Part shown: piece after piece, positions 1-4,783 of the stretch
How positions within the stretch are numbered: the stretch's first letter is position 1
Layout: each line of letters starts with the position of its first letter
NCBI GenBank assembly: GCA_024699575.1
Contig: JAILPF010000093.1
Location: forward strand, 1-5,370
DNA: 5,370 bases
Source: Acetatifactor sp.
Lineage (GTDB): Bacteria; Bacillota; Clostridia; Lachnospirales; Lachnospiraceae
Direction: 5' to 3'
Translations under genes and position numbers: made by a program
Notes under the pieces: generated by a model
What the model was told of the DNA's origin: nothing
The model's input: only the letters and a program-made list of their open reading frames with translations
Database searches by the model: none

Positions 1-698
1 CCCGTGTGCTGGAGCATATGGTGGATACGGTGTTGTACTTTGAAGGTGACAGACATGCCTCCTATCGTATTTTACGAGGAGTAAAGAATCGTTTTGGTTC
101 TACCAACGAAATTGGGGTTTTTGAAATGAGGGAAGAGGGACTTGCAGAGGTTTCGAACCCTTCTGAATACATGTTGAATGGAAGACCTGAGAATGCCAGC
201 GGCTCGGTGGTGTCCTGTTCCATGGAGGGAACGAGACCGCTTCTTTTGGAAATTCAGGCGTTGGTCTGCAACAGCAATTTTGGAATTCCACGCAGGCAGA
301 CGACGGGAACGGATATTAACAGAGTGAATCTCCTGATGGCTGTATTGGAGAAGCGTCTGGGGATACAGCTTGGAAACTGCGATGCTTATGTTAATTTGAC
401 CGGGGGAATGAAGATTCTTGAGCCCGCTATCGATTTGGGTATCGTCCTTGCTATTTTGTCCAGCTTTAGAAATACTGTTCTCGGTTCAAAAGTAATCGCA
501 TTTGGAGAAGTGGGGCTCAGCGGAGAAGTCAGAGCTGTAAGTATGGCTAAGCAGCGTGTGGCGGAGGCGGAGAAACTGGGATTTGAAACCTGCATTCTTC
601 CATATGTATGTGCAGAGGATTGCAAAAAAAACAGTAAAATGAAAATTATCGGAGTGCGTACTGTGCAGGAAGCTGTGGAGTATCTGTTTGCGCGTTAG
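1..698 (+). CDS. radA: DNA repair protein RadA (Sms), C-terminal half, 5' end outside window
   Basis: RadA is a RecA-like ATPase that helps process recombination intermediates by promoting branch migration. The reading frame is open from base 3 and enters from upstream, so the zinc finger and Walker A motif are not in the window. About 231 residues are visible. Near the start is the family-defining KNRFG motif (visible residues 28-32) inside GVKNRFGSTNEIGVFEM. The remainder is the Lon-protease-like domain, with VNLTGGMKILEPAIDLG (about 130-146) and GEVGLSGEVR (168-177), both typical of RadA. The protein ends normally at TAG (696-698), with family-typical length for this half. The GTG at 6 is internal and not the start. 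The potassium channel gene begins about 26 bases later on the same strand, so cotranscription is possible. Confidence 0.95.
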   Translation, partial: RVLEHMVDTVLYFEGDRHASYRILRGVKNRFGSTNEIGVFEMREEGLAEVSNPSEYMLNGRPENASGSVVSCSMEGTRPLLLEIQALVCNSNFGIPRRQTTGTDINRVNLLMAVLEKRLGIQLGNCDAYVNLTGGMKILEPAIDLGIVLAILSSFRNTVLGSKVIAFGEVGLSGEVRAVSMAKQRVAEAEKLGFETCILPYVCAEDCKKNSKMKIIGVRTVQEAVEYLFAR

Positions 699-724
699 CG
701 GAAATCTTTTGATGGGGGATGCTG

Positions 725-1645
725 ATGAAGAAGAAAGTATTTGATATTATACAGATTGGGGATAAATCCAACAAAGTCAGTCGGGCATTTGATTATTTTA
801 TTCTTGCGAATATTCTATTGAATATCAGCGTCATGTTCTTTCTGACCTTTGAGGGTTTATCCGGACTGTTTGGAGTGTTTAAGACAATAGAGTATGTGAC
901 TACGATTATCTTCTGTATCGAGTATGGTCTGCGAATCTGGACGGCCCCTTATTTATACCGAGACAAACCATACCTGAGATTTTTGCTCAGCTATGATGGA
1001 ATAGTGGATCTTCTGACCATTATTCCGGTATTTTTCCTGACAGGTTTTGTGGTGTTCCGCATGCTGCGTGTAGTGCGAATCTTACATTTATTCCGAATCA
1101 ACGCTCAGTATGATTCCTTTAATGTGATTACGGAGGTTTTAAAGAAGAAACGAAATCAGATTATTTCTTCTGTATTTATTATTGTTGTCTTACTGCTAGC
1201 AAGTTCCCTGTGTATGTATAGCGCAGAACATGAGGCACAGCCGGGAGTGTTTGAAAACGCATTCAGCGGTATCTGGTGGGCTGTTTCGACGGTACTGACA
1301 GTTGGATATGGAGATATTTATCCTGTTACGATTCTGGGCAGATGTATGGCGATTCTGATAGCTTTTTTGGGAGTGGGTGTTGTTGCAATCCCAACCGGTA
1401 TTATCAGTGCAGGTTTCGTGGAACAGTATACGCATTCTCAGTCTGTTTTGGATAACAATCATGCCGATTTGGAGGAAATACTGGAGATTCAGGTGGATAA
1501 GCGCTTTGCAAAACGGACAGTGGCTGAGCTTCGAAAAAATGAACATCTTCATATCTATATGATTCTCAGAGAGGATATGACAGTGATTCCTATGGAAGAT
1601 ACCAGACTTTTAAACAATGATATCATTATATGTAAATTTTTTTGA
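725..1645 (+). CDS. Voltage-gated-type potassium channel with C-terminal TrkA-C-like domain
   Basis: A six-transmembrane potassium channel of the plasma membrane. Residue numbers here count from ATG 719. Hydrophobic segments fall at about 24-44 (S1), 54-75 (S2), 86-108 (S3), 148-169 (S5) and 207-235 (S6). S4 at about 111-128 carries spaced arginines (R114, R117, R120, R126), as in a voltage sensor. The pore loop contains the selectivity filter TVGYGD (194-199). Residues about 250-308 resemble a TrkA-C (RCK_C) domain, with RTVAELR, MILREDMTVIP and a final LLNNDIIICKF strand pattern, suggesting ligand control from the cytoplasm. I prefer ATG 725 because the G-rich Shine-Dalgarno-like stretch 714-718 lies 6 bases upstream of it but abuts ATG 719. 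The gene sits between radA and fdhD on the same strand, with no obvious functional link to either. Confidence 0.9.
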   Translation: MKKKVFDIIQIGDKSNKVSRAFDYFILANILLNISVMFFLTFEGLSGLFGVFKTIEYVTTIIFCIEYGLRIWTAPYLYRDKPYLRFLLSYDGIVDLLTIIPVFFLTGFVVFRMLRVVRILHLFRINAQYDSFNVITEVLKKKRNQIISSVFIIVVLLLASSLCMYSAEHEAQPGVFENAFSGIWWAVSTVLTVGYGDIYPVTILGRCMAILIAFLGVGVVAIPTGIISAGFVEQYTHSQSVLDNNHADLEEILEIQVDKRFAKRTVAELRKNEHLHIYMILREDMTVIPMEDTRLLNNDIIICKFF

Positions 1646-1700
1646 GTGGATGTAGAATAGTGTGAATGCCAAGCTACTGTGATGAGAGGAAGATAAGGGT

Positions 1701-2396
1701 ATGAATGGGACGGAGGATACGATTGAAAGGGTGACAAGAACGATACATTATAGGGATATGCATCAGGAAGATGAGGATGCTATGCTTATTAAGGAGCATG
1801 CCCTTACGGTAATCGCCAATGAAAGACCTATTCTAAAGCTTGTCTGTACCAGAAGTAATTTAAGGGAGCTGATAATTGGAAGGCTTGTCACAGAAGGAAT
1901 AATAGAGACTCTTGAGGATATATACAAAATATATTTCTGCAAATATGAAAATGAAGCAAGAGTATTCGCGACTTTGAAGAAGGATTCGGAAGAAAAAATG
2001 CTTCCGAAGGTAAATTGGGTGGCTGATTGGATATTCCGTTTGGCAGCAGAATTTGAGAAAGGAACCGTAATTCATAAAATGACCCATGGATGTCACAGCT
2101 GTATTCTGGCAAAGGGTGAGAATATACTTTTTACCTGCGAAGATATTGGAAGACATAATGCAGTGGATAAGACTGTCGGTTACGCTTTTTTGAATCATAT
2201 TCCGTTGCGGGAATGCATGCTCTTTACTTCCGGGCGAGTACCTGTTGATATGGTTGAAAAAGTGGTTGCAGCGGGAATCCCGGCGCTTGTATCAAAATCT
2301 GTTCCTACCGTTGAATCTGTGGAATTGGCAAAGAAAGTAGGGCTTACGTTAATCTGCCGCGCATGGAGCGATAGATTTGAAATATATGCACCGTAA
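1701..2396 (+). CDS. fdhD: Formate dehydrogenase accessory sulfurtransferase FdhD
   Basis: FdhD moves sulfur from a cysteine desulfurase to the molybdenum (or tungsten) bis-MGD cofactor, which formate dehydrogenase needs for activity. The 231-residue protein shows the family layout: LTVIANERP (35-43), NLRELIIGRLVTEGII (53-68), THGCHSC (128-134), CEDIGRHNAVDK (146-157) and LFTSGRVPVDMV (174-185). The DIGRHNA block is diagnostic. The usual CGxCG-type cysteine loop before the TGG-H motif is not seen. Instead a CxxC occurs inside the motif itself (C131 and C134), plus C146. The start is supported by AGGA at 1687-1690, 10 bases upstream. The gene follows the channel gene after 55 bases and ends just before a hairpin at 2405. 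No formate dehydrogenase gene is visible nearby. Confidence 0.93.
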   Translation: MNGTEDTIERVTRTIHYRDMHQEDEDAMLIKEHALTVIANERPILKLVCTRSNLRELIIGRLVTEGIIETLEDIYKIYFCKYENEARVFATLKKDSEEKMLPKVNWVADWIFRLAAEFEKGTVIHKMTHGCHSCILAKGENILFTCEDIGRHNAVDKTVGYAFLNHIPLRECMLFTSGRVPVDMVEKVVAAGIPALVSKSVPTVESVELAKKVGLTLICRAWSDRFEIYAP

Positions 2397-2404
2397 ATAT
2401 AAAA

Positions 2405-2427
2405 AAAGTCCGATTCTATCGGACTTT
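2405..2427. terminator. Bidirectional hairpin terminator between fdhD and the tRNA-end remnant
   Basis: A perfect 10-bp stem (AAAGTCCGAT at 2405-2414, ATCGGACTTT at 2418-2427) with a TCT loop. It begins 8 bases after the fdhD stop. On the minus strand the stem runs into seven T residues (complement of 2401-2407), so it is a strong terminator for leftward transcripts. On the + strand only three T follow, so it is weaker for fdhD. The orientation fits an original minus-strand tRNA gene converging on fdhD. Confidence 0.8.
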
Positions 2428-2430
2428 AGA

Positions 2431-2473
2431 AGCAGAGGAAGAGGGAATCGAACCCTATTATAAACCAAGGTTT
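2431..2473 (-). other. tRNA 3'-end remnant, probable attachment site of an integrated element
   Basis: Read on the minus strand, 2457-2433 gives a T-arm (stem TAGGG, loop TTCGATT, stem CCCTC, with four of five pairs formed), then TTCCTCT as the 3' acceptor strand and G as discriminator. No CCA is encoded. The bases that should hold the anticodon arm, D-arm and 5' acceptor strand (2458-2530) do not fold into a tRNA and instead contain AAACC-AA-GGTTT (2462-2473) and short repeats. A tRNA 3' end without a body is the usual sign of site-specific integration by a tyrosine recombinase. The tRNA identity cannot be told; an acceptor beginning with A and discriminator G would be unusual outside tRNA-Trp. 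The partner copy should lie beyond the right edge. Confidence 0.5.
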
Positions 2474-2918
2474 TCCCAGTAAAATCAATGGTTTTGGCGA
2501 TTCCATTTTGATTACCTTTGATTACCTTTACAAAAAAAGAAAGGAGAAATCCTGCACAAGTGCTACGAAAGATAAATCGACCATAAATCGGTTTATTTTT
2601 TTGCGCAAAAATATTTTTTTGGAATTTCAAAAACCAAGGTAAACGATTTTGATACCCCCCCTACCCACGGAGTTTGTGACGAAAATTTTATTTTCATAAT
2701 TTCGGAAATTTGGAGCAGATTTCGAGACGATTGTCTCTGAAAAATGAAGTTGTGATTTTAGTGAGATAAAGCACGGATTTTGGACTTGCCCGGTTAAGGT
2801 GTAATTGTCTACCCGGGATATTGCTATTTATGCCCCCTGTGGCACGCTGTGCGGCTCTGTGTTGGCTTTTGACGGACTATGTGAGCAAATTATGCCAATA
2901 TGTGCGTTATTTGGCTTA
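2474..2918 (-). other. Gene-free element end with hairpins; possible untranslated RNA
   Basis: No reading frame with a credible start is seen on either strand. The stretch holds several foldable inverted repeats: GCCAA/TTGGC with a bulge (about 2894-2916), GCAC-GCT-GTGC (about 2843-2853), CCCGG/CCGGG around an 18-base interior (about 2788-2818), GAGAC-GATT-GTCTC (2724-2737) and GAAAAT-TTT-ATTTTC (2681-2695). There is also a run of seven C (2655-2661). It lies directly downstream of the minus promoter at 2925-2953, so the minus strand is probably transcribed to the terminator at 2405. It could hold a noncoding RNA, a transfer origin or simply the 5' leader of a gene across the circular junction. 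I cannot decide among these. Confidence 0.35.
2507..2530. repeat. Tandem 10-bp repeat, candidate integrase arm sites
   Basis: TTTGATTACC occurs twice head to tail (2507-2516 and 2517-2526), followed by TTTA. The inverted core AAGGTAA recurs at 2636-2642, and AAACCAAGGT is present as a direct repeat at 2462-2471 and 2631-2640. Short repeats of this kind beside an attachment core are typical of arm-type binding sites for tyrosine recombinases. The role is inferred from position only. Confidence 0.4.
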
Positions 2919-2924
2919 GAATCG

Positions 2925-2953
2925 ATTGTACGCGCTCGGCGTGTGCCTGTCAA
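2925..2953 (-). promoter_or_regulatory. Near-consensus sigma-A promoter pointing to the element end
   Basis: On the minus strand TTGACA (2953-2948, six of six consensus bases) and TACAAT (2930-2925, five of six) are separated by exactly 17 bases. Transcription would begin near 2918 and run left. A bulged hairpin lies within the first 25 transcribed bases. No gene follows in that direction before the terminator at 2405. Confidence 0.6.
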
Positions 2954-2991
2954 GGAGCAGGAGAGCAGGTGCGGAATAATATAGCATTATT

Positions 2992-3058
2992 CAAAGAGCT
3001 GAGATATACTCGCTTATACAAGGAGTACAATACTATGATAATTTTGACCAGCTCTTTG
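2992..3058. repeat. 10-bp inverted repeat enclosing the small-peptide start
   Basis: CAAAGAGCTG (2992-3001) and its exact reverse complement CAGCTCTTTG (3049-3058) are 47 bases apart. The interval holds the AAGGAG ribosome site and start codon of the 19-residue ORF, so in RNA the pair could close a stem around the translation start. A smaller AATAAT/ATTATT repeat (2975-2991) lies just to the left. The loop is too long for a normal terminator. Confidence 0.5.
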
Positions 3059-3094
3059 GTTTCGTCTCTGGCTACATTTTTTCTATTTGTTTAA
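3035..3094 (+). CDS. Possible 19-aa hydrophobic peptide (type I toxin-like)
   Basis: A short ORF encoding MIILTSSLVSSLATFFLFV, which is almost entirely hydrophobic and could span a membrane once. AAGGAG (3020-3025) lies 9 bases upstream of the ATG, a good arrangement. The longer in-frame extension back to 2900 has no ribosome site and an unconvincing composition, so I start at 3035. Size and composition are reminiscent of type I toxin peptides such as Ibs or the short clostridial ones, and the 10-bp inverted repeat around its start would suit translational control. No clear + promoter is visible. Its last 23 bases overlap the end of the minus-strand gene at 3072, so the operon transcript would be antisense to it. 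It may equally be a chance ORF. Confidence 0.35.
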   Translation: MIILTSSLVSSLATFFLFV

Positions 3095-3243
3095 CTGTTT
3101 TTTCAGCGGCTTCTCTTGTCTTGAATGCTTTCGCATAAGTGTAATCAGTCCCACTGACCGCCGCCGGCGTAAAAATAGCCGTGTTTGCTTTGGGTGCTTT
3201 CCTGGTGGATAATGTAACCGCGTCTATTTTTCTCGATCTGCAT
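3072..3243 (-). pseudogene. Small unknown protein (about 56 aa) split by a +1 frameshift
   Basis: AAGGAGG (3260-3254) stands 10 bases before an ATG at 3243. The frame reads MQIEKNRRGYIIHQE and on through YFYAGGGQWD, then stops at TGA (3147-3145). One base over, the reading continues as TDYTYAKAFKTREAAEKTV to a stop at 3074-3072. Removing one G from the GGG at 3152-3150 joins both parts into a single 56-residue protein; the total length, 172 bases, is 57 codons plus one. The C-terminal part is a basic and acidic amphipathic helix. The other continuous frame from 3284 gives a poor N-terminus without a ribosome site. The cause may be a mutation, a sequencing error in the G run or, less likely, a programmed shift next to the stop. 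The function is unknown. Confidence 0.6.
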
Positions 3244-3309
3244 ATATATTTGTCCTCCTTTTCTTTATTTCCTGTCCTCTGCATCTGTCCGGGCTTGGAA
3301 CCGGCTGCG

Positions 3310-3340
3310 GCTGCATTACAGCAGCGGTATTAAACCGCTG
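3310..3340 (-). other. Alternative hairpins after the 50-aa gene
   Basis: CAGCGGT (3322-3328) pairs with ACCGCTG (3334-3340) over a 5-base loop, beginning 8 bases after the stop of the 3348-3500 gene on the minus strand. GCTGC (3310-3314) pairs with GCAGC (3321-3325) and competes for the same bases. There is no T tract, so it is not a standard terminator. It may be an intercistronic mRNA structure. Confidence 0.4.
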
Positions 3341-3347
3341 AAAGTAT

Positions 3348-3500
3348 TTAAAGTAGAATCCCCAAGCGCATACATACCATTTTAGCATTGCAAAACGCTA
3401 TCCAATTCTCCTGTGTCATATCCTGAAGATATGCCGTTTTAGCTGCCTTGTAGGCTTCAAGTGCGATCTGTTTATCTGTTGCTGTCATATTGATCACCAT
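3348..3500 (-). CDS. Small helical protein of unknown function (about 50 aa)
   Basis: I do not recognise a family. The 50 residues contain MTATDKQIALEAYKAAKTAY, a clear amphipathic helix, then MTQENWIAFCNAKMVCMRLG, a second helix with two cysteines. It is probably a soluble two-helix protein of the kind common in phages and conjugative elements. The start is uncertain. AAGGA (3507-3503) is only 2 bases from ATG 3500, 5 from GTG 3497 and 14 from ATG 3488. All three share the frame and differ by at most four residues. Extension further upstream to 3557 reads through the trailer hairpin of the neighbouring gene and has no ribosome site. It is the fourth complete gene of the minus-strand operon and follows the 162-aa gene by 78 bases. 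Confidence 0.6.
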   Translation of the reverse strand: MVINMTATDKQIALEAYKAAKTAYLQDMTQENWIAFCNAKMVCMRLGILL

Positions 3501-3557
3501 TTTCCTTTCTTGTGATGTGGCTTGTCTCGTCAGTTGGAAAGTTGCCAGCCTACCCAA

Positions 3558-3582
3558 GACGCCCGGAGGCGTTTCGACTTAA
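3558..3582 (-). repeat. Stop-plus-hairpin trailer, copy 1
   Basis: On the minus strand the TAA of the 162-aa gene is the start of TTAAGTCGAAACGC, followed by the stem ACGCC/GGCGT with loop CGGA (3559-3572). The block matches the trailer after the 49-aa gene (4534-4563) in 13 of 14 bases through the stop codon. It has no T tract. Confidence 0.6.
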
Positions 3583-4067
3583 TCCAATAAGCTTTTATAG
3601 CTGATAGTATATTGATTTTTAAGAAGCTCATAGGCTCTTTTTGTGACTGTGTACCACTTTACGCCGTCCGGTTTGACCTCGTTTAGTGTAATTCCGCGCC
3701 CTTTAAGGTCTAATGCAGTTTTTAAATGGTAATAGCTGCCATAGTAAGAGAGGGAAGCTTCGATTTGGCAGTCAGGCTTTTGTTGTCCCATCTCAGGAGT
3801 ATAGAGATATTCACCGGCACCAGTTACATCTTGCTTTGTTCGCTTTGGATGTGCTAGGTCAATGCGTTTTGTTCTGCCAATCCGGCGGAGTGTGTACATC
3901 TCTTTTTCTGTGATTTTTTCGTCGTTATGTAGCTTTTCAACTGCTTCAAGGTAGAAGTTGCAAGACTTTAAATCTTCGCATACCTTAAAAAGTTCTACCA
4001 TGTTTAAAAATGCTGTTGTGTTTTCCTGTGCCGGTCTTGCCGGGAATTGAATAATCTGTGCCATCAT
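3579..4067 (-). CDS. Hypothetical 162-aa protein with possible winged-helix C-terminus
   Basis: The family is not recognised. The protein begins MMAQIIQFPARPAQ, a start seen in many plasmid and conjugative-element proteins. A helical segment follows (about 20-65, AFLNMVELFKVCEDL and EKITEKEMYTLRRIG), then a basic linker (RIGRTKRIDLAHPKRTKQ, 62-79). The C-terminal portion (about 106-156, YYGSYYHLKTALDL, GRGITLNEV, VKWYTVTKRAYELL) has the helix, strand, strand, helix order of a winged-helix DNA-binding domain; that reading is inference. There is no signal peptide or membrane helix. AGGAGG (4081-4076) lies 8 bases before the first ATG. Its leader and trailer are near copies of those of the 49-aa gene. 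It is the largest member of the minus operon. Confidence 0.8.
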   Translation of the reverse strand: MMAQIIQFPARPAQENTTAFLNMVELFKVCEDLKSCNFYLEAVEKLHNDEKITEKEMYTLRRIGRTKRIDLAHPKRTKQDVTGAGEYLYTPEMGQQKPDCQIEASLSYYGSYYHLKTALDLKGRGITLNEVKPDGVKWYTVTKRAYELLKNQYTISYKSLLD

Positions 4068-4096
4068 TGAGTTATCCTCCTTTGTTTTGCGCTGTG
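4065..4096 (-). promoter_or_regulatory. Duplicated ribosome-binding leader, copy 2
   Basis: Bases 4075-4096 match 4717-4738 upstream of the 49-aa gene in 20 of 22 positions, including the AAAGGAGGA ribosome site. Both are followed by an 8-base spacer and a double ATG. The similarity covers only the leader, not the coding regions. Confidence 0.65.
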
Positions 4097-4142
4097 GTTA
4101 TTTGTCTATTTTAAAGCTTCAATCTCGTTGTCGTCCTGATCT

Positions 4143-4157
4143 CTAATAGTTTCTCAT
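4143..4157 (-). other. Ribosome site with a four-codon ORF, likely gene remnant
   Basis: AGGAGG (4171-4166) sits 8 bases before an ATG at 4157, but the frame stops after MRNY at 4145-4143. Twelve bases of the leader (TAAAACAGGAGG) are identical to the leader of the 97-aa gene, with the same spacer length. Dropping one A from the AAA would instead open 16 codons, MRTIRDQDDNEIEALK, ending at a TAG. It could be a decayed gene, a leader peptide or a sequencing slip. Confidence 0.3.
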
Positions 4158-4174
4158 TCTGTTTCCCTCCTGTT

Positions 4175-4468
4175 TTACATTTTGTTTCTATATCCGGCCC
4201 GCATATCATTTTGCAATGATCTTGCAACCTCTTCCATAAATCTTGTTGTAATCTCCTGACATTCTTTGATGATTCCGTCATAGTCCCTTGATTTAATTTC
4301 ACGATCGCAAATGCTAAAGCGCACGCCGTTAATACAATCAAAATCGAGTTCCAGCTTGTCAACATCCATGTCCAGCCCGTTTTTTGTCCACCTTCTGAGC
4401 GTCGAAACATTATTCAGTCGAAAACTTCCCTCTTCACTATTTACAAGTCGAATGATTTCTTTTTTCAT
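4175..4468 (-). CDS. Hypothetical 97-aa acidic protein
   Basis: I do not recognise a family. The protein starts MKKEIIRLVNSEEGSFRLNN, continues with a possible helix-turn-helix-like stretch (VSTLRRWTKNGLD, 21-33), then a beta-rich acidic middle (KLELDFDCINGVRFSICDRE, 38-57) and a C-terminal helix (about 61-90, IIKECQEITTRFMEEVARSL). It has no membrane segment. The start at 4468 is fixed by AGGAGG (4482-4477) 8 bases upstream; the frame can be extended to 4507, but that segment lies before the ribosome site. Its stop codon TAA is embedded in the leader of the next tiny ORF (4177-4166), a tight coupling. It follows the 49-aa gene by 91 bases in the same operon. Confidence 0.75.
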   Translation of the reverse strand: MKKEIIRLVNSEEGSFRLNNVSTLRRWTKNGLDMDVDKLELDFDCINGVRFSICDREIKSRDYDGIIKECQEITTRFMEEVARSLQNDMRAGYRNKM

Positions 4469-4533
4469 GTTTTTTACCTCCTGTTTTATATTTGGGTCTG
4501 CCATCATCAGAGCCGGGAGACCATCCCACGGCT

Positions 4534-4563
4534 GACGCTCCGGAACGGAGCGTTTCGGCTTAA
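4534..4563 (-). repeat. Stop-plus-hairpin trailer, copy 2
   Basis: ACGCTCCG (4535-4542) and CGGAGCGT (4546-4553) form an 8-bp stem with a GAA loop, directly after the TAA of the 49-aa gene. The adjoining GCGTTTCGGCTTAA (4550-4563) matches copy 1 at 3569-3582 in 13 of 14 bases. A second, imperfect hairpin (GCCGGGA/TCCCACGGC, about 4511-4532) follows. Neither is followed by a T tract, so readthrough into the 97-aa gene is likely. Confidence 0.65.
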
Positions 4564-4709
4564 ATCGTCTCAGCGAAATTTATCACTTCCTCGGCCGTCA
4601 TGGTTCCGCTGATTCCTTCGATCTCCCACAGGTAATCACAGTTGCAAACTGCTTCGATGTCGTATCCTGCAAATAATATTTTTCTAAAAGCTTCTTCAAA
4701 GTTCATCAT
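4560..4709 (-). CDS. Hypothetical 49-aa protein, first gene of the minus operon
   Basis: A short, well-supported ORF. AAAGGAGG (4725-4718) lies 8 bases before ATG 4709. The protein begins MMNFEEAFRKILFAGYDIEA, then has a C-N-C motif (C22, C24) in VCNCDYLWE, and ends with a helix TMTAEEVINFAETI. It is acidic and soluble with no membrane segment. I do not recognise a family; the size and composition suit a small protein from a phage or conjugative element. It is the promoter-proximal gene after the predicted promoter at 4755-4783. Its leader is a near copy of the one before the 162-aa gene and its trailer a near copy of the hairpin after that gene. Confidence 0.7.
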   Translation of the reverse strand: MMNFEEAFRKILFAGYDIEAVCNCDYLWEIEGISGTMTAEEVINFAETI

Positions 4710-4716
4710 GTGCTTG

Positions 4717-4738
4717 TCCTCCTTTGTTTGGTGCTGTG
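4717..4738 (-). promoter_or_regulatory. Duplicated ribosome-binding leader, copy 1
   Basis: This 22-base block holds the AAAGGAGG site of the 49-aa gene and is identical in 20 positions to 4075-4096. It lies within the predicted 5' untranslated leader, about 10 bases downstream of the inferred transcription start. Confidence 0.65.
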
Positions 4739-4754
4739 TTCTTTTGTTAATGCA

Positions 4755-4783
4755 ATAATATTACATAAATACGAATTAATCAA
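4755..4783 (-). promoter_or_regulatory. Promoter of the minus-strand small-gene operon
   Basis: On the minus strand TTGATT (4783-4778) and TATTAT (4760-4755, five of six consensus bases) are 17 bases apart. The inferred start near 4748 leaves a leader of about 40 bases before ATG 4709. TTGCATAAATA-type boxes overlap the spacer (4758-4773) and the -35 edge (4783-4801), which would let a bound repressor block it. Confidence 0.55.

Noticed and set aside
1196..1552. 118-aa minus ORF inside the channel gene
   Set aside because: It is a shadow of the well-supported potassium channel gene on the other strand.
2431..2530. Complete tRNA gene on the minus strand
   Set aside because: The T-arm is present, but no anticodon arm, D-arm or matching 5' acceptor strand is found.
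2349..2630. 93-aa minus ORF across the fdhD end and the tRNA remnant
   Set aside because: It spans the terminator, the tRNA-end segment and the repeats, has no ribosome site, and its composition is not protein-like.
2900..3094. 64-aa + ORF
   Set aside because: Its first 45 residues run through a GC-rich stretch and the minus promoter with no ribosome site; only the last 19 codons have a credible start.
3072..3284. 70-aa continuous minus ORF
   Set aside because: The C-terminal half is real, but the N-terminal half is the wrong frame; the ribosome site and plausible N-terminus belong to the frame starting at 3243.
4111..4410. 99-aa minus ORF overlapping the 97-aa gene
   Set aside because: It has no ribosome site and is a shadow of the 4175-4468 gene, which has a strong one.
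4469..4507. 13-residue N-terminal extension of the 97-aa protein
   Set aside because: It lies upstream of, and across, the AGGAGG site that fixes the start at 4468.
3558..4563. Integron cassette attC sites in the repeated trailers
   Set aside because: The trailers lack the GTTRRRY/RYYYAAC core sites, and no integron integrase is visible.
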